Source of the DNA: UBA12170 sp964293475
GTDB lineage: Bacteria > Bacteroidota > Bacteroidia > Bacteroidales > UBA12170
Reading direction: 5' to 3'
Length of the DNA: 64,000 nt
NCBI GenBank assembly: GCA_964293475.1
Contig: CAXYYJ010000015.1
Coordinates: 1 to 64,000, forward strand
Position 1 is the stretch's first letter, and the number at the start of each line of letters is the position of its first letter. Below the pieces are notes generated by a model, which had not been told where the DNA came from, made no database searches, and saw nothing but the letters and a program-made list of their open reading frames with translations. Positions 1-8,739 of the stretch are shown piece by piece. A program made the translations under genes and the position numbers.

Positions 1-127
1 ATCCGTTGAATCCGCGGAATCTGTGTTCTTTATTTCTTTTGTCCACGGATTATCATGGATTATCACGGATTCTTCGAGACTCTTGACACTGGATTGGGGG
101 TTGCGCTTGCTCTGCGTCGCTTTTAAT
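1..127. repeat. fragment of a dispersed composite intergenic repeat
   Basis: AT-rich intergenic sequence made of short GGATTA/ATCTGTG-type modules (ATCCGTTGAATC, CCACGGATTATCA, TATCACGGATTCTTCGAGAC, GACACTGGATTGGGGGTTG, GCTTGCTCTGC). The same modules occur at 34600-34920 and several times at 36540-37340. It starts before the window, so its full extent is unknown. I see no gene in it. Confidence 0.75.
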
Positions 128-1150
128 CTATCTCGTTTTAACCAAAAACCGTTTAACCTGATTTTTAGCGTTTTGCAAAACAAATTCTTTTGACCATAAA
201 AACCAATTATCGGACCATCTTTGGGGATGGAAGGTGAACATGATTTTGTTGGGGAGGTTGGTTGTTCTTTGCTCTTTGTTCGTTGTTCGTTGTTCTTTGT
301 TTGTTGTTCTTTGTTCGTTGTTTGTTGTTCTTTGTTCGTTGTTCTTTGTTCGTTGTTCGTTGTTCGTTGTTTGTTGTTCGTTGTTTGTGGATGGATGGGT
401 GCTTTGGGGTTCTGTTGTTGAATTATTTGCTGCCTGAATGATGTCCTGGGTGCTTTTGAAAACCAGGCCTTGTTTGGCCCATTGGTCTTGCTGGGGTACT
501 TTATCGCGGATACTGACTTTCCAGCCGTCCCATCTTCTGCCTGTATCGGTGAGGTAGAAGAAATCGTTGAAATTCATGTCGTAGTAGGGTTCGCCAAGAA
601 GACCCAGGGATTTGTAATTGTATTTCTCCCAAATGGCTTTGTTGTCGTATTTGGCTCGTGGACTCCCATGCATGCAAATGGTTTTGACGTCGACGAGTTT
701 TCTGAGTAGGTCTAAGTTATTTAGAAAATCCTGATAGGCTAGGTCGATTAGGTTTTCGGGGTAGTTTTTGTTCGTTGTTTTTTGTTCTTTGTTCTTTGTT
801 CGTTGTTCTTTGTTCGTTGTTTGTTGTTTGGTTTTTGTTAGTAATAAAAGGGCGGTGTCCATATTTTCATAATGATACCCTACCTCGTGCCCCAGGGAGG
901 CGATTTCACTAATGACTTTCTCATCCCAACTCTCTGGAACTGCTCTGAAATAATAGGAGCCTTTAATGCCCATGGTGTGTTGTATTTGGGCAAATCGAAG
1001 AGAATGCAGGGGCAATAAATCGACATCGTGTCTTAGTATAATTACCTTTTCTTGTGGTATTTGCAGAGATTCTGCAAAAGTTTGAAAAAAAAAGCCTGCA
1101 TCTTGCAAGCTTTTTAAAAGATTTTGGTAGGTTTTTATGGTGAAGTCCAT
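128..1150 (-). CDS. polysaccharide-deacetylase-like protein carrying two in-frame heptamer-repeat insertions
   Basis: 340 aa. A (beta/alpha)-barrel polysaccharide deacetylase-like (CE4/NodB-fold) protein is suggested by RHDVD at residues 40-44, GHEVGYHYE at 88-96, CMHGSP at 159-164 and FTFHPQRW at 305-312. These resemble the metal-binding and barrel-closing motifs of surface-polysaccharide deacetylases. The likely role is N- or O-deacetylation of a cell-surface glycan, since it sits at the end of a polysaccharide locus. Residues about 108-129 and 255-299 are low-complexity NNEQRTT/NKEQRTT repeats encoded by 7-bp tandem arrays (767-837 and 262-388 on the plus strand). They interrupt the fold in what are presumably loops, so the ancestral protein would have been about 270 aa. 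Because the repeat unit is 7 bp, loss or gain of one unit would shift the frame. Whether the product is active is unknown. Confidence 0.75.
   Translation of the reverse strand: MDFTIKTYQNLLKSLQDAGFFFQTFAESLQIPQEKVIILRHDVDLLPLHSLRFAQIQHTMGIKGSYYFRAVPESWDEKVISEIASLGHEVGYHYENMDTALLLLTKTKQQTTNKEQRTKNKEQKTTNKNYPENLIDLAYQDFLNNLDLLRKLVDVKTICMHGSPRAKYDNKAIWEKYNYKSLGLLGEPYYDMNFNDFFYLTDTGRRWDGWKVSIRDKVPQQDQWAKQGLVFKSTQDIIQAANNSTTEPQSTHPSTNNEQQTTNNEQRTKNNEQRTTNNEQRTTNKEQRTTNKEQRTTNLPNKIMFTFHPQRWSDNWFLWSKEFVLQNAKNQVKRFLVKTR
262..388. repeat. TTGTTYK heptanucleotide array inside a coding sequence
   Basis: About 18 tandem 7-bp units (TTGTTCG, TTGTTCT, TTGTTTG, with a few degenerate ones). On the minus strand three units encode seven residues (NNEQRTT). 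As 7 mod 3 is 1, every frame cycles through the same codons and none is a stop on either strand. Confidence 0.9.
767..837. repeat. second TTGTTYK heptanucleotide array in the same gene
   Basis: About ten units of the same 7-bp family, encoding TKQQTTNKEQRTKNKEQKT on the minus strand between the GHEVGYH motif and the next conserved block of the deacetylase-like gene. Confidence 0.9.
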
Positions 1151-1154
1151 TTTG

Positions 1155-1203
1155 ATTAGTTTTTAGTGGTTAGTCATTAGTCGTTAGTCGTTAGTGGTTA
1201 GTC
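1155..1203. repeat. TTAGTNG heptanucleotide array
   Basis: Six or seven tandem 7-bp units (TTAGTGG, TTAGTCA, TTAGTCG, TTAGTCG, TTAGTGG, TTAGTCC). Read on the minus strand it brings a TAA stop every 21 nt in each frame, and it supplies the stop codon of the four-helix-bundle gene that follows. Confidence 0.85.
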
Positions 1204-1566
1204 CTTTGGGGATTGGGGTTGTTTTATTGATTTGATGAGGCCTCTGATTATTCTGCCAACTTCATTGGTGTTGTCGATGGCTTTATTGGCGGAAATTGCG
1301 TCAATATATTTTAATCTGATAGATAAGTATAGCATGGAACGCACTTCGCTTGTTGATGAAAGTGCATAATATAAAAATCTTTTAAAATCTGCATCGCTAT
1401 TTCGGTCGAATCCTTCGGCTATATTATTGGATATGGATACTACAGCTCTGGTAATCTGGTCTTTAAAACCATAGTCTTTTATTGTTTCCAAGTTTTGATA
1501 AATTTCTACTGCTAAGTCCTGAGCCTTTTGCCATGCAATTAAATCTTCGAACTTTTGGAGTTTCAT
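1198..1566 (-). CDS. four-helix bundle protein (23S rRNA intervening-sequence protein family)
   Basis: 122 aa. The sequence pattern (FEDLIAWQKAQDLAVEIY near the N-terminus, LTRAVVSI-type helix 2 with SISNNIAEGFDR at about 64-75, then FLYYALSSTSEVRSML) is the signature of the small four-helix-bundle family first found in 23S rRNA intervening sequences and related to the Avd accessory protein of diversity-generating retroelements. No enzymatic activity is established for the family. The gene is isolated between arrays of TTAGTNG heptamers at 1155-1203 and 1567-1715, and its stop codon lies in the left array. A second, divergent family member is at 18940-19302 in the same kind of setting. It is not obviously part of the polysaccharide pathway and may be the cargo of a small mobile cassette (inference). 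Confidence 0.85.
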   Translation of the reverse strand: MKLQKFEDLIAWQKAQDLAVEIYQNLETIKDYGFKDQITRAVVSISNNIAEGFDRNSDADFKRFLYYALSSTSEVRSMLYLSIRLKYIDAISANKAIDNTNEVGRIIRGLIKSIKQPQSPKD

Positions 1567-1715
1567 TTTAGTCGCTAGTTGTTAGTCGTTAGTTTGTTAG
1601 TCATTAGTGGTTAGGAGGAAGATATTGGTAGTTAGTAGGTAGTGGGTTAGGTGCTACTAATTATTAAAAAACAGTGAACCAAAACTAACTGCTAACTACT
1701 AACCGCCAACCGCTA
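1567..1715. repeat. heptamer arrays, direct then inverted, downstream of the four-helix-bundle cassette
   Basis: From 1567 to about 1612 the units are again TTAGTCG-like. From about 1680 to 1715 the units read AACTAAC, TGCTAAC, TACTAAC, CGCCAAC, which is the same family in inverted orientation. The cassette 1155-1715 is therefore bounded by arrays pointing in opposite directions. A looser TAGTTAG/TAGGTAG/TGGGTTAGG stretch lies between. Confidence 0.75.
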
Positions 1716-1716
1716 T

Positions 1717-2793
1717 TTACTTAAACCTGTATTGATAATCTGGGTTTTCTTTCATAATCTTAGCACTTTCGGGGTAGTTTTCTATGAACCAGACCATGAA
1801 GGCGGTTAGGTCTATTTTTTCTGATAGGAGTTTTTCACGTTTTTGCTGGAAAAATATGCGGCTATCGGGTTGATCGATAATCTTGTCTATTTTTTTTAGT
1901 GCTGAATCAAAATTATGGGGTTTAAAGCCAAAAGTTAATTGATAAGTGTGCTCCAATTCTTCTAAGTAGGAGATTCTACCAACGAATGTATTTATTCTTA
2001 CTGATGGAATGCCCAAAACAGCGGCCTCGGATGCTACTGTTTGGCTGTCGCAAACGAGAATACCAGCGAAAGCCAATAAATGATGGAAATGTTCAGGGTT
2101 TTTTAATGCATATGGTTTCAAAATGGCAGGTAGCTCTTTTTCCGAAGATATTAGAACTCTGCCCTTACTTTTTAGCTTTTCAAGAATTCTCAGCGACTGC
2201 TCTGATGAAATACCCTTTTCGCCTATGTCGTGATGGGCTTGCAAAGCCGATAACCTGACAATGCTTAGGTAATCATCATTTTTTAAGGAGTACTCATTTA
2301 GAACTGATTGACTTGGAGTAAAAATACTGGGATGAAGATAGGCTAACTCATGCAAACTATGGTGGAAAACATCTTTTTTTCCGTTTCTTTCAATTTGCAA
2401 AACAGAAGGAGAAAGCACATGGCTTGCAAAACTATGGGCCATTAATGCAAAAATGGGTGTTACCATTATATCATCATCATCAAAAACAAGGGATTTTGTT
2501 TTAGAAAAAAGTGCTGCCTGAGCTATAAGGGCAGAGACCCCAATGGCCAAATCTATCTTTTCTGATTTGTAAAACTTCCGCAGCTGATGTAAATTTGCGA
2601 AATGGCTACAGACTTTGCAATTGTTTTTTTTAAGTTTAACATAATCCCATTCAGCATATTGCAACAAATCTGTTAATATATCTTTTCGTCTGGCTGTAAT
2701 AAAAACTTTATGTCCCTTGGTATTTAAATTTAAGATGGTGTTTTTAAACAGGTGAAAATGCGCCGGATGGTTCAGGTCGAATAGAAGATTCAT
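1717..2793 (-). CDS. DUF354-family GT-B-fold protein
   Basis: 358 aa. The N-terminal DLNHPAHFHLFKNTI motif and the C-terminal DSQTVASEAAVLGIPSVR block are typical of DUF354, a family with the GT-B fold related to UDP-GlcNAc 2-epimerases and MurG-like glycosyltransferases. It is usually found in archaeal and bacterial polysaccharide loci. The exact reaction is unknown; a nucleotide-sugar-dependent transferase or epimerase acting on the surface glycan is likely. It directly follows a second DUF354 gene (2794-3801) with no gap, so the two are probably co-translated and may work together. No transmembrane helix is evident. It is the last gene of the tightly spaced polysaccharide operon, and heptamer repeats begin right after it. 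Confidence 0.75.
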   Translation of the reverse strand: MNLLFDLNHPAHFHLFKNTILNLNTKGHKVFITARRKDILTDLLQYAEWDYVKLKKNNCKVCSHFANLHQLRKFYKSEKIDLAIGVSALIAQAALFSKTKSLVFDDDDIMVTPIFALMAHSFASHVLSPSVLQIERNGKKDVFHHSLHELAYLHPSIFTPSQSVLNEYSLKNDDYLSIVRLSALQAHHDIGEKGISSEQSLRILEKLKSKGRVLISSEKELPAILKPYALKNPEHFHHLLAFAGILVCDSQTVASEAAVLGIPSVRINTFVGRISYLEELEHTYQLTFGFKPHNFDSALKKIDKIIDQPDSRIFFQQKREKLLSEKIDLTAFMVWFIENYPESAKIMKENPDYQYRFK

Positions 2794-3801
2794 TTAGAAA
2801 GAACTTAAAACATCCTTTAATTTTGTAGCGACTTCATCCCTAACCTGAATAGACCTTTTTAATTCGGGTTCTTCTTTATTTGATTTTATTGTAAAGTCGA
2901 TAATATCTTCGGGTTTTCTCGAGAAAAACATTTTGCCTTGTTTTATCATTTGCTTGTCAACTGCCAATAAGGTATTTCCAGCAAAAAAAGATACTGATGG
3001 CACCCCTAAACAAGCTGCTTCTCTGGCAAATGTGCCAGCTCCTGTTAAAACAGCATTACTAAAAAAAGCAGCATCTAACCCATTCAAAGGTTGATCTGGA
3101 ATATAAATATTTTTTATCCCTTTGGCATAATCCTTATCAAAATCATAACGAGGAAGGTATAATATATTAAAGCCTCTGTTACTTAGTAATTTTAATAATT
3201 CAGGTGTAATGGTATTAGCAGAATCGTTTCTAATGTAATTTGCCATTATATTTTCTGGCCTGACAACCACATAGTTAGTGAAAGGGATTTTTGAAAGGAA
3301 ACTACTATCAGGTTTATAATACGACAAATAGATATCTTCTTTATATCCATGATAAAGATATAACCTATTATTTTTTAGCCCCTGTTTGTTTAATAAAGTC
3401 CTGTTAATGGCATCGGGAAAAAAGGAAAAATCAACAAAATGGCCATAAGTCCATTGTCTTGCTGTATCATTATCACCGAATGCTATCGATTTTTTTCCCC
3501 GTAATTTGGCTGTCCAAATGGCATTTTCACTGCCGTTTGAAATGGAAACATCAAAATCAATCCTCTGTTGATATACTTTTTGAAAACGATAGAATAGCCC
3601 AAATATTTTCTTAATATAGCTTTTCCCATAATGGCTACCAATTGTTACAAACGGGTCATTAAGTTTTTGGCTTAATAATTTCGATGTTTCTGAGAATTCT
3701 CTCGCTGAAAAAACAAACTGATGTTCATTCTCCAATATAGATTTAATCCCTAGTAAAAAATGGACTTGAGGGGTATTTGTTATATCAAACCAAATCTTCA
3801 T
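2794..3801 (-). CDS. DUF354-family GT-B-fold protein, second paralogue
   Basis: 335 aa. FDITNTPQVHFLLGI at the N-terminus is the family's most conserved motif, and TGAGTFAREAACLGVPSV near residues 255-272 is the nucleotide-binding-like C-terminal block seen in the neighbour at 1717-2793. The two paralogues are clearly divergent, so this is not a recent duplication. The start codon overlaps the stop of the upstream ATP-grasp gene by one base (TAATG), which implies translational coupling. The role is presumed to be in sugar transfer or sugar-nucleotide interconversion for the polysaccharide; substrate unknown. Confidence 0.75.
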   Translation of the reverse strand: MKIWFDITNTPQVHFLLGIKSILENEHQFVFSAREFSETSKLLSQKLNDPFVTIGSHYGKSYIKKIFGLFYRFQKVYQQRIDFDVSISNGSENAIWTAKLRGKKSIAFGDNDTARQWTYGHFVDFSFFPDAINRTLLNKQGLKNNRLYLYHGYKEDIYLSYYKPDSSFLSKIPFTNYVVVRPENIMANYIRNDSANTITPELLKLLSNRGFNILYLPRYDFDKDYAKGIKNIYIPDQPLNGLDAAFFSNAVLTGAGTFAREAACLGVPSVSFFAGNTLLAVDKQMIKQGKMFFSRKPEDIIDFTIKSNKEEPELKRSIQVRDEVATKLKDVLSSF

Positions 3802-4973
3802 TATCTGTTTTTCAAAAAGTTCAACATTAAAAAGGCATATTTGAAGAATGGTTTAGTATCATCAGCCGCATAAAGCGAGTCTACGATTTTACCGCGATTT
3901 CCTTCAATTAAATTACGAAAGCTATAAACTCCTTTAATGATGCCGACTATACTAAAAACCAAATCGGAAATTGGATTTCTCCACTTCAAACCGATATTGT
4001 ATGATGCAGGATAATTAAAAGGGATATTATTCAAATAATTATAAGTCATTAAGGGAAAGTTAACTCCATTAGCTACTGCATGGCCCACCCATAGCCAGGT
4101 TCTTGCATTTATTTCTATCAACTTGAAGTCCCCATCACTGGGGTCTTTTAAGAACTCTACTTCGCAAATGCCAGTATAGTTCAACTCTTTTAATAATCGA
4201 CGCGATGAAACCAAACAAGCTTCTTCATAGATGCTTTCGGTAAAAGTTGCTGTGCCAAACTGAAGTGGATGTTCCCTTAATTTGGCACCCATCCAATAGG
4301 ATTTTATTTCTCCATTTATGCAAAATGCTGCCAATGATATTGTTTTATTGGTACCATCAAAGGGTATTAGTTCTTGAGTAAATGTATTTTCTAAAGGGAA
4401 AACTTCACCAATAGTTTTCAATTGTAATTGCAATTCAGATTTGTTATCTGATAATAATGCTTTTTTACCCAGTGTTTTATAGAAGTCCAAACCTTGTTTT
4501 CCTTTGGTTAGAACTGGATATTTCAATGAGCTCTCCTTTACTTCCGAAATTTCAGTGAAATAGAAAGTTTGAGGTATTGGAACCTCCACTTTTGATGCAA
4601 TAGCTAATAAATTGGCTTTATTATAGATATTGTTTATGGTAGTTAAATCGGGAATGGTGGTTTTAAATATTGACAGGATGCGGTTTAAATGCTTTGAAAT
4701 ACTATACACTGCATGGTCGTTGGAAGGTAACAAAATCCAACCTTTTAGGTTCTTTTCTGCGCCTAATTTTATAAGAAAATCGACAAATTCGTCTGATTTA
4801 TAATCGGGACATTGATAGAAAGCCCGGCAATACTTAGATGATGATGCCACGCAGGAACCTCTATCTACGACAATAACCGGAACTCCCTCTTTACCAAGAG
4901 CACGGGTATTGGCTAAACCTTGTACATGGCCTTCTATGATAATTGCGCCTTTTTTTTCTCTACTTAATGACAT
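3801..4973 (-). CDS. ATP-grasp ligase-like protein
   Basis: 390 aa. Resembles ATP-grasp carboxylate-amine ligases: an N-terminal Rossmann-like part (AIIIEGHVQGLANTRALG, residues 10-27), a central LPSNDHAVY segment (82-90), and an ATP-grasp core ending in EVEFLKD (271-277) and LIEINARTWLW (285-295), the usual metal-ligand E...ExNxR arrangement. Such enzymes form amide bonds between a carboxylate and an amine through an acyl-phosphate. In exopolysaccharide loci they often pair with amino-acid decoration. It overlaps the upstream glycosyltransferase by 14 bases. The substrate cannot be read from the sequence. Confidence 0.75.
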   Translation of the reverse strand: MSLSREKKGAIIIEGHVQGLANTRALGKEGVPVIVVDRGSCVASSSKYCRAFYQCPDYKSDEFVDFLIKLGAEKNLKGWILLPSNDHAVYSISKHLNRILSIFKTTIPDLTTINNIYNKANLLAIASKVEVPIPQTFYFTEISEVKESSLKYPVLTKGKQGLDFYKTLGKKALLSDNKSELQLQLKTIGEVFPLENTFTQELIPFDGTNKTISLAAFCINGEIKSYWMGAKLREHPLQFGTATFTESIYEEACLVSSRRLLKELNYTGICEVEFLKDPSDGDFKLIEINARTWLWVGHAVANGVNFPLMTYNYLNNIPFNYPASYNIGLKWRNPISDLVFSIVGIIKGVYSFRNLIEGNRGKIVDSLYAADDTKPFFKYAFLMLNFLKNR

Positions 4974-5904
4974 CCCAATATACTTTTTCTATTCTTTTAG
5001 AAATGCTAATACTGTCTAGACCCAAGCTTTCTATTCTTTTTCTACCAATAGTATTTTTAAAAATTTTCGCATAGCTAATCGCCTGTTCTAATTTATTGGC
5101 CATATCCTCTGGAGTAAATTCTGATAGATAATGACCAGCTTCATTTCCAAACAGCCACTCTATATCTCCCACCTTTGTAGCAACAATTGGTCTGTTACAT
5201 GCCATTGCTTCTTTTATAATATTTGGACTACCTTCCCATAAGCTTGTAAGTATTATGACATCTGCAGCGTTTATATAAAGTGGGACCATATTTGGCTCAA
5301 TATCAAAAACAACTTTAAGTTCTGTATTTGGGGAATTTAAAATATTGAACGATCGCAAAGCTAATTCGTAATTCTTTTCCTGTCGAGAAGGATCGGCCAT
5401 AAAAAGAATTTGTTTCTGGTCAATCTTCCAAAGTAATTTTCTTTTACATTGCTCTTGGTCAAGCGGCCTAAACTTATTTATATCAACCCCATTTGGAATT
5501 ATAATTGCTGATGAAAGCCCAGTTTTTGTTTTTAAACTTTCTGATTTAACTATAATTCTTTTCCAAAAAAATTTTGCAAAAAAAAATATAAGTATTTTTC
5601 TTAAACGACCTCCTTCTACATCACTACCCATAAGACTAACAACAATAGAAGATTTCATATAAGTTAAAGAAGCTAATATTCCTGAAAAGGAATAATGAGC
5701 ATGAATTAGGTCGGGTTTAAGATTTCTCAAAATTGAAAATAAATTAGGTATGCACTTAAAATACGACAATATTCCCGTGCCAACTACTGGGAAAACATAG
5801 AATTGAATTCCTGAAATGTCTGAAGAAATTGAATCAAATTGATTTTGAACTACTGGTTTAAAAATGGTTTGATTACCAGATCGTGCAACTATTAGAACTT
5901 TCAT
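4960..5904 (-). CDS. family 4 glycosyltransferase
   Basis: 314 aa. A GT-B glycosyltransferase with DLIHAHYSFSG (about 65-75) in the N-terminal domain, IIPNGVDINKFRP at the domain junction, and the C-terminal EGSPNIIKEAMACNRPIVA block with the E-x7-E spacing that binds the donor phosphate in GT4 enzymes. It probably adds one sugar to the lipid-linked repeat unit on the cytoplasmic face of the membrane. It is shorter than many GT4 proteins (350-400 aa) but has all the motifs. It overlaps the upstream gene by 4 bases (ATGA) and the downstream one by 14. Confidence 0.85.
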   Translation of the reverse strand: MKVLIVARSGNQTIFKPVVQNQFDSISSDISGIQFYVFPVVGTGILSYFKCIPNLFSILRNLKPDLIHAHYSFSGILASLTYMKSSIVVSLMGSDVEGGRLRKILIFFFAKFFWKRIIVKSESLKTKTGLSSAIIIPNGVDINKFRPLDQEQCKRKLLWKIDQKQILFMADPSRQEKNYELALRSFNILNSPNTELKVVFDIEPNMVPLYINAADVIILTSLWEGSPNIIKEAMACNRPIVATKVGDIEWLFGNEAGHYLSEFTPEDMANKLEQAISYAKIFKNTIGRKRIESLGLDSISISKRIEKVYWDVIK

Positions 5905-6932
5905 TTTTTTTCTAAAAAACTTACTATACTGTCAACATAGCATTCTTCTTGAGAGAGTGTGTTAGGAATTGCGACCCATTCACCATTTTCTTGTATAAAA
6001 TATTCATCAGAGTACAAAATGCCGGCAGTGCCAAAATAAACAAACTGGTACTCAATTAAATAGAAGTCTTTTTTATCAAAAGCAATATCAAAAGATGCAT
6101 TTGGAACCGAGAATAATGAAAACAGTGATTTAGCATAATCTAACAAACCATTTGGTATTTTAGCATTATTGCCATAGAAATAATTTTTATAACCACCGCC
6201 ACTAGCTTTAAATATTCTATGTTTAAAAATAGGTCTATAAAAAACGAAATATTTTTCACCAAAAACGTAAACCTTCCAATCATTCTGAAGATTTGGAATA
6301 AATTTTTGAACAATAAATTTGTTTCTATATCTTGATTCCTTAGAATACCCTTTATGCTTTATTGACCGGAAAAAGTCCCTAATATCTTCTTTAATGTGAG
6401 GAGTAAAACTAATTTTTTTTGCAACTTTAATCAATTCATCTGCTGTTTTTGCAAGAAAAACTCCTTTACCCATTGAACCAGATGATTTTTTTAGCACCAC
6501 TGGAAAAGTAAAATTTTTGATATTTAATTGCAGCTCTTCTAATGACCCATAACACCAACTTGACAACCCAACAATTTTTTGTTCCGGTATGCCAGCTCTT
6601 AATAATTCCATTAACACCTTATTATTGTTTGCTTTCAAATAAGGGAAAGTTGGTATAACATTGGCTCCTCTTAAACTAAGCGCGAATATAATATCTTCTA
6701 TATAATTCTTATAATGAAGACCAACGTCTTCTGATGATGTATAAATAACGGCTGCATCATCTAAAACTGACAAATCTCCAGCTTCCGATAATTTTACAAA
6801 TTGAAGCTGGTAATGTTTTTGCTCAAAAAATTTGGATAACAGTGTTTTATCCATCCCACTTCTATAAGGAGTGCTATTGTATTTAGATCCAAAAAATCCT
6901 TTATAATCTGTTAGTGCAATAATCTTTTTCAT
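5901..6932 (-). CDS. ATP-grasp domain protein (D-Ala-D-Ala ligase/RimK-like fold)
   Basis: 343 aa. VVLKKSSGSMGKGVFLAK (about 145-162) is a typical ATP-grasp nucleotide-binding strand and glycine-rich loop. FIVQKFIPNLQNDWKVYVFG and DIAFDKKDFYLIEYQFVYFG supply later ATP-grasp strands, although the last one has EYQF where ExNxR is usual, so one metal ligand may be altered. It is not closely similar to the ATP-grasp protein at 3801-4973. The likely activity is ligation of an amino acid or related amine to a carboxylate on the polysaccharide or its precursor. It overlaps the GT4 gene by 4 bases. Confidence 0.7.
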   Translation of the reverse strand: MKKIIALTDYKGFFGSKYNSTPYRSGMDKTLLSKFFEQKHYQLQFVKLSEAGDLSVLDDAAVIYTSSEDVGLHYKNYIEDIIFALSLRGANVIPTFPYLKANNNKVLMELLRAGIPEQKIVGLSSWCYGSLEELQLNIKNFTFPVVLKKSSGSMGKGVFLAKTADELIKVAKKISFTPHIKEDIRDFFRSIKHKGYSKESRYRNKFIVQKFIPNLQNDWKVYVFGEKYFVFYRPIFKHRIFKASGGGYKNYFYGNNAKIPNGLLDYAKSLFSLFSVPNASFDIAFDKKDFYLIEYQFVYFGTAGILYSDEYFIQENGEWVAIPNTLSQEECYVDSIVSFLEKK

Positions 6933-6990
6933 ATCTTAAAAATTAATAGGGATAAATTAAAAACTTGTAATGTTTTTATAAAATTGTTCT

Positions 6991-8718
6991 CTAATTGCTT
7001 TTCGAAATTTTTTTAATTGCAAGCAGAGCTCCCGCTAAGTTTGCATGTTTCTTTTGCTGGGATGATGATAAATTAATGTAGACATTTTTGTCTAAATGAT
7101 ATTTAAAATCAATAAATTGAATCGAAATATTTTCAGACCCATTAACTATTTCTTGAATTACAATATCTCCATACCAATTGTCATAATGATGAGGTTTAGG
7201 ATATTGCTTTTTATTTCGTTTCAAAGCATGACTTTGAAAATAACCATATCCAGCACGAGGCAATCTAACCATAGAACATAAATCATTAAGTCTATATAAT
7301 CTGTCAAATTTCGTTTCCCCAAGCCCAGGATAAATAAACTTGATGCATTTTGCGTAAAAAACCTTCGATTTAAAATTATTAATCGGATTATGCTTAAACA
7401 AAGGTTTTAATAAAAAACTAACATCAGAATGCAATAAATAATTTAAATAATTGTAGTTCAAAAATGGGACAACTAAATTGCTGTGATTTTTGAAAACTTT
7501 TCCAATTGTGCCAAAGAATTTGGAGTACTTTTCATTAATCATAAATCTAAGAAGATGCGTATTATCGTTTATGTAAAGATATTCTTTAAGAGTATTTAAA
7601 TAATCGACTTTAAAAAATTCAAGTTTTTCCTTTTTCATAAAACCCAAATTGCCAACAATGTTATCAAACTTAGGAACCAATTCTTCAACACTATTTGAAG
7701 AAAGTAAATCAGCAGCAAATTCAGTAAATGTAACAAGTGCTCCAATTGATTGACCCTGCATAGTTTCTCCACCCATAAACCCAGCAATAATATTAGAAGG
7801 AACCATTTCATCTTTTATAAGGGCATATTGAGGCAAATCCAATACAGTAGGATTGTCCAAATTTGCTTCGATAAATTGATCTAAAATCTTTGGTAATGAT
7901 TTTATATAATAATCATTTAATTCGAAAAAAACATGCTTTTGTGAGTATTCATCAATAAATGAATTAACCGTTTCTATTTCGATATTTCCTTTTTGACCAA
8001 AAGTAAAAGAAGAAAATGCAATTCCTAGATTGAGGGTTGAAGCCAATAAAGCTCTTGAGTCAAACCCTCCAGTCATTGTTACATTTACGGGGTACTCTGC
8101 ACATATTTCATTCTCAACATTGGATAAGAATATTCTTGAAAATTCCTTCACTTCTAGTTTATGTGCCTTGCCCAATTTGAAATTTTCTGCATAATTATTT
8201 TGAGTCCTAATAGCTATTTCATCAATTTTTAATTCGATTACCGAGCCCCCTTTTAGCCTCTTTATATCCTTTAAAAGTGTTCTATCAAGCAAAGTATAGT
8301 TAAACAATATTAAATCCAAAATTGCATAGTCATCGAATTGGCTATTAGAATATTTCAAAAGACTGGCAAAATCTGTTGAAAAAATACTCAAATCATCAGA
8401 TGTATTACACCTGAATATATGATAATAGCCAAATATATCATTAAAGAAGGTCAGTTCTTTTGTTTTATTTACATAAACTAATAGGAACCCGTTTGTTAAC
8501 TTATTAATATTTTTTTCAATATTTGACCGAGAAAAGTCTTCTTTTAATTCTTTCAAAAATGAAATGTTAATATCACCAAAAAGCGAAATATTGTCATTTT
8601 CAACACATATTTCCCGAGCAGAAAACTGGTTATTTGGTTTTATATAAAGATACCAATTCCCTAAAATTTTCGGCTTATGGTCTGATTCAATTGGAGTAGG
8701 GGATAAAACAAAATGCAT
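6991..8718 (-). CDS. asparagine-synthase-like amidotransferase lacking the glutaminase cysteine
   Basis: 575 aa. The C-terminal half has the ATP-pyrophosphatase PP-loop TMTGGFDSRALLAS (about 214-227; SGGxDS in AsnB). The N-terminal half keeps AsnB-like features such as FFNDIFGYYHIF (91-102) but starts MHFVLSP, with no Cys at position 2, so glutamine hydrolysis in the usual way is not possible. Homologues in exopolysaccharide and antibiotic loci adenylate a carboxylate and then form an amide. It lies between an ATP-grasp gene and a GT2 gene, which supports a role in amidating a uronic acid or attaching an amino acid to the glycan (inference). Codons are strongly AT-biased like its neighbours. 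Confidence 0.8.
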   Translation of the reverse strand: MHFVLSPTPIESDHKPKILGNWYLYIKPNNQFSAREICVENDNISLFGDINISFLKELKEDFSRSNIEKNINKLTNGFLLVYVNKTKELTFFNDIFGYYHIFRCNTSDDLSIFSTDFASLLKYSNSQFDDYAILDLILFNYTLLDRTLLKDIKRLKGGSVIELKIDEIAIRTQNNYAENFKLGKAHKLEVKEFSRIFLSNVENEICAEYPVNVTMTGGFDSRALLASTLNLGIAFSSFTFGQKGNIEIETVNSFIDEYSQKHVFFELNDYYIKSLPKILDQFIEANLDNPTVLDLPQYALIKDEMVPSNIIAGFMGGETMQGQSIGALVTFTEFAADLLSSNSVEELVPKFDNIVGNLGFMKKEKLEFFKVDYLNTLKEYLYINDNTHLLRFMINEKYSKFFGTIGKVFKNHSNLVVPFLNYNYLNYLLHSDVSFLLKPLFKHNPINNFKSKVFYAKCIKFIYPGLGETKFDRLYRLNDLCSMVRLPRAGYGYFQSHALKRNKKQYPKPHHYDNWYGDIVIQEIVNGSENISIQFIDFKYHLDKNVYINLSSSQQKKHANLAGALLAIKKISKSN

Positions 8719-8739
8719 TATTATTATGTTTATTGATTA

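Noticed and set aside
262..388. CRISPR-like array
   Set aside because: The period is 7 bp with no spacers of unique sequence and no cas genes nearby.
221..437. Plus-strand open frames coding for SLFVVRCSLFVV-like peptides
   Set aside because: They are translations of the TTGTTCG heptamer array antisense to the deacetylase-like gene. The unit has no stop in any frame, so openness means nothing.
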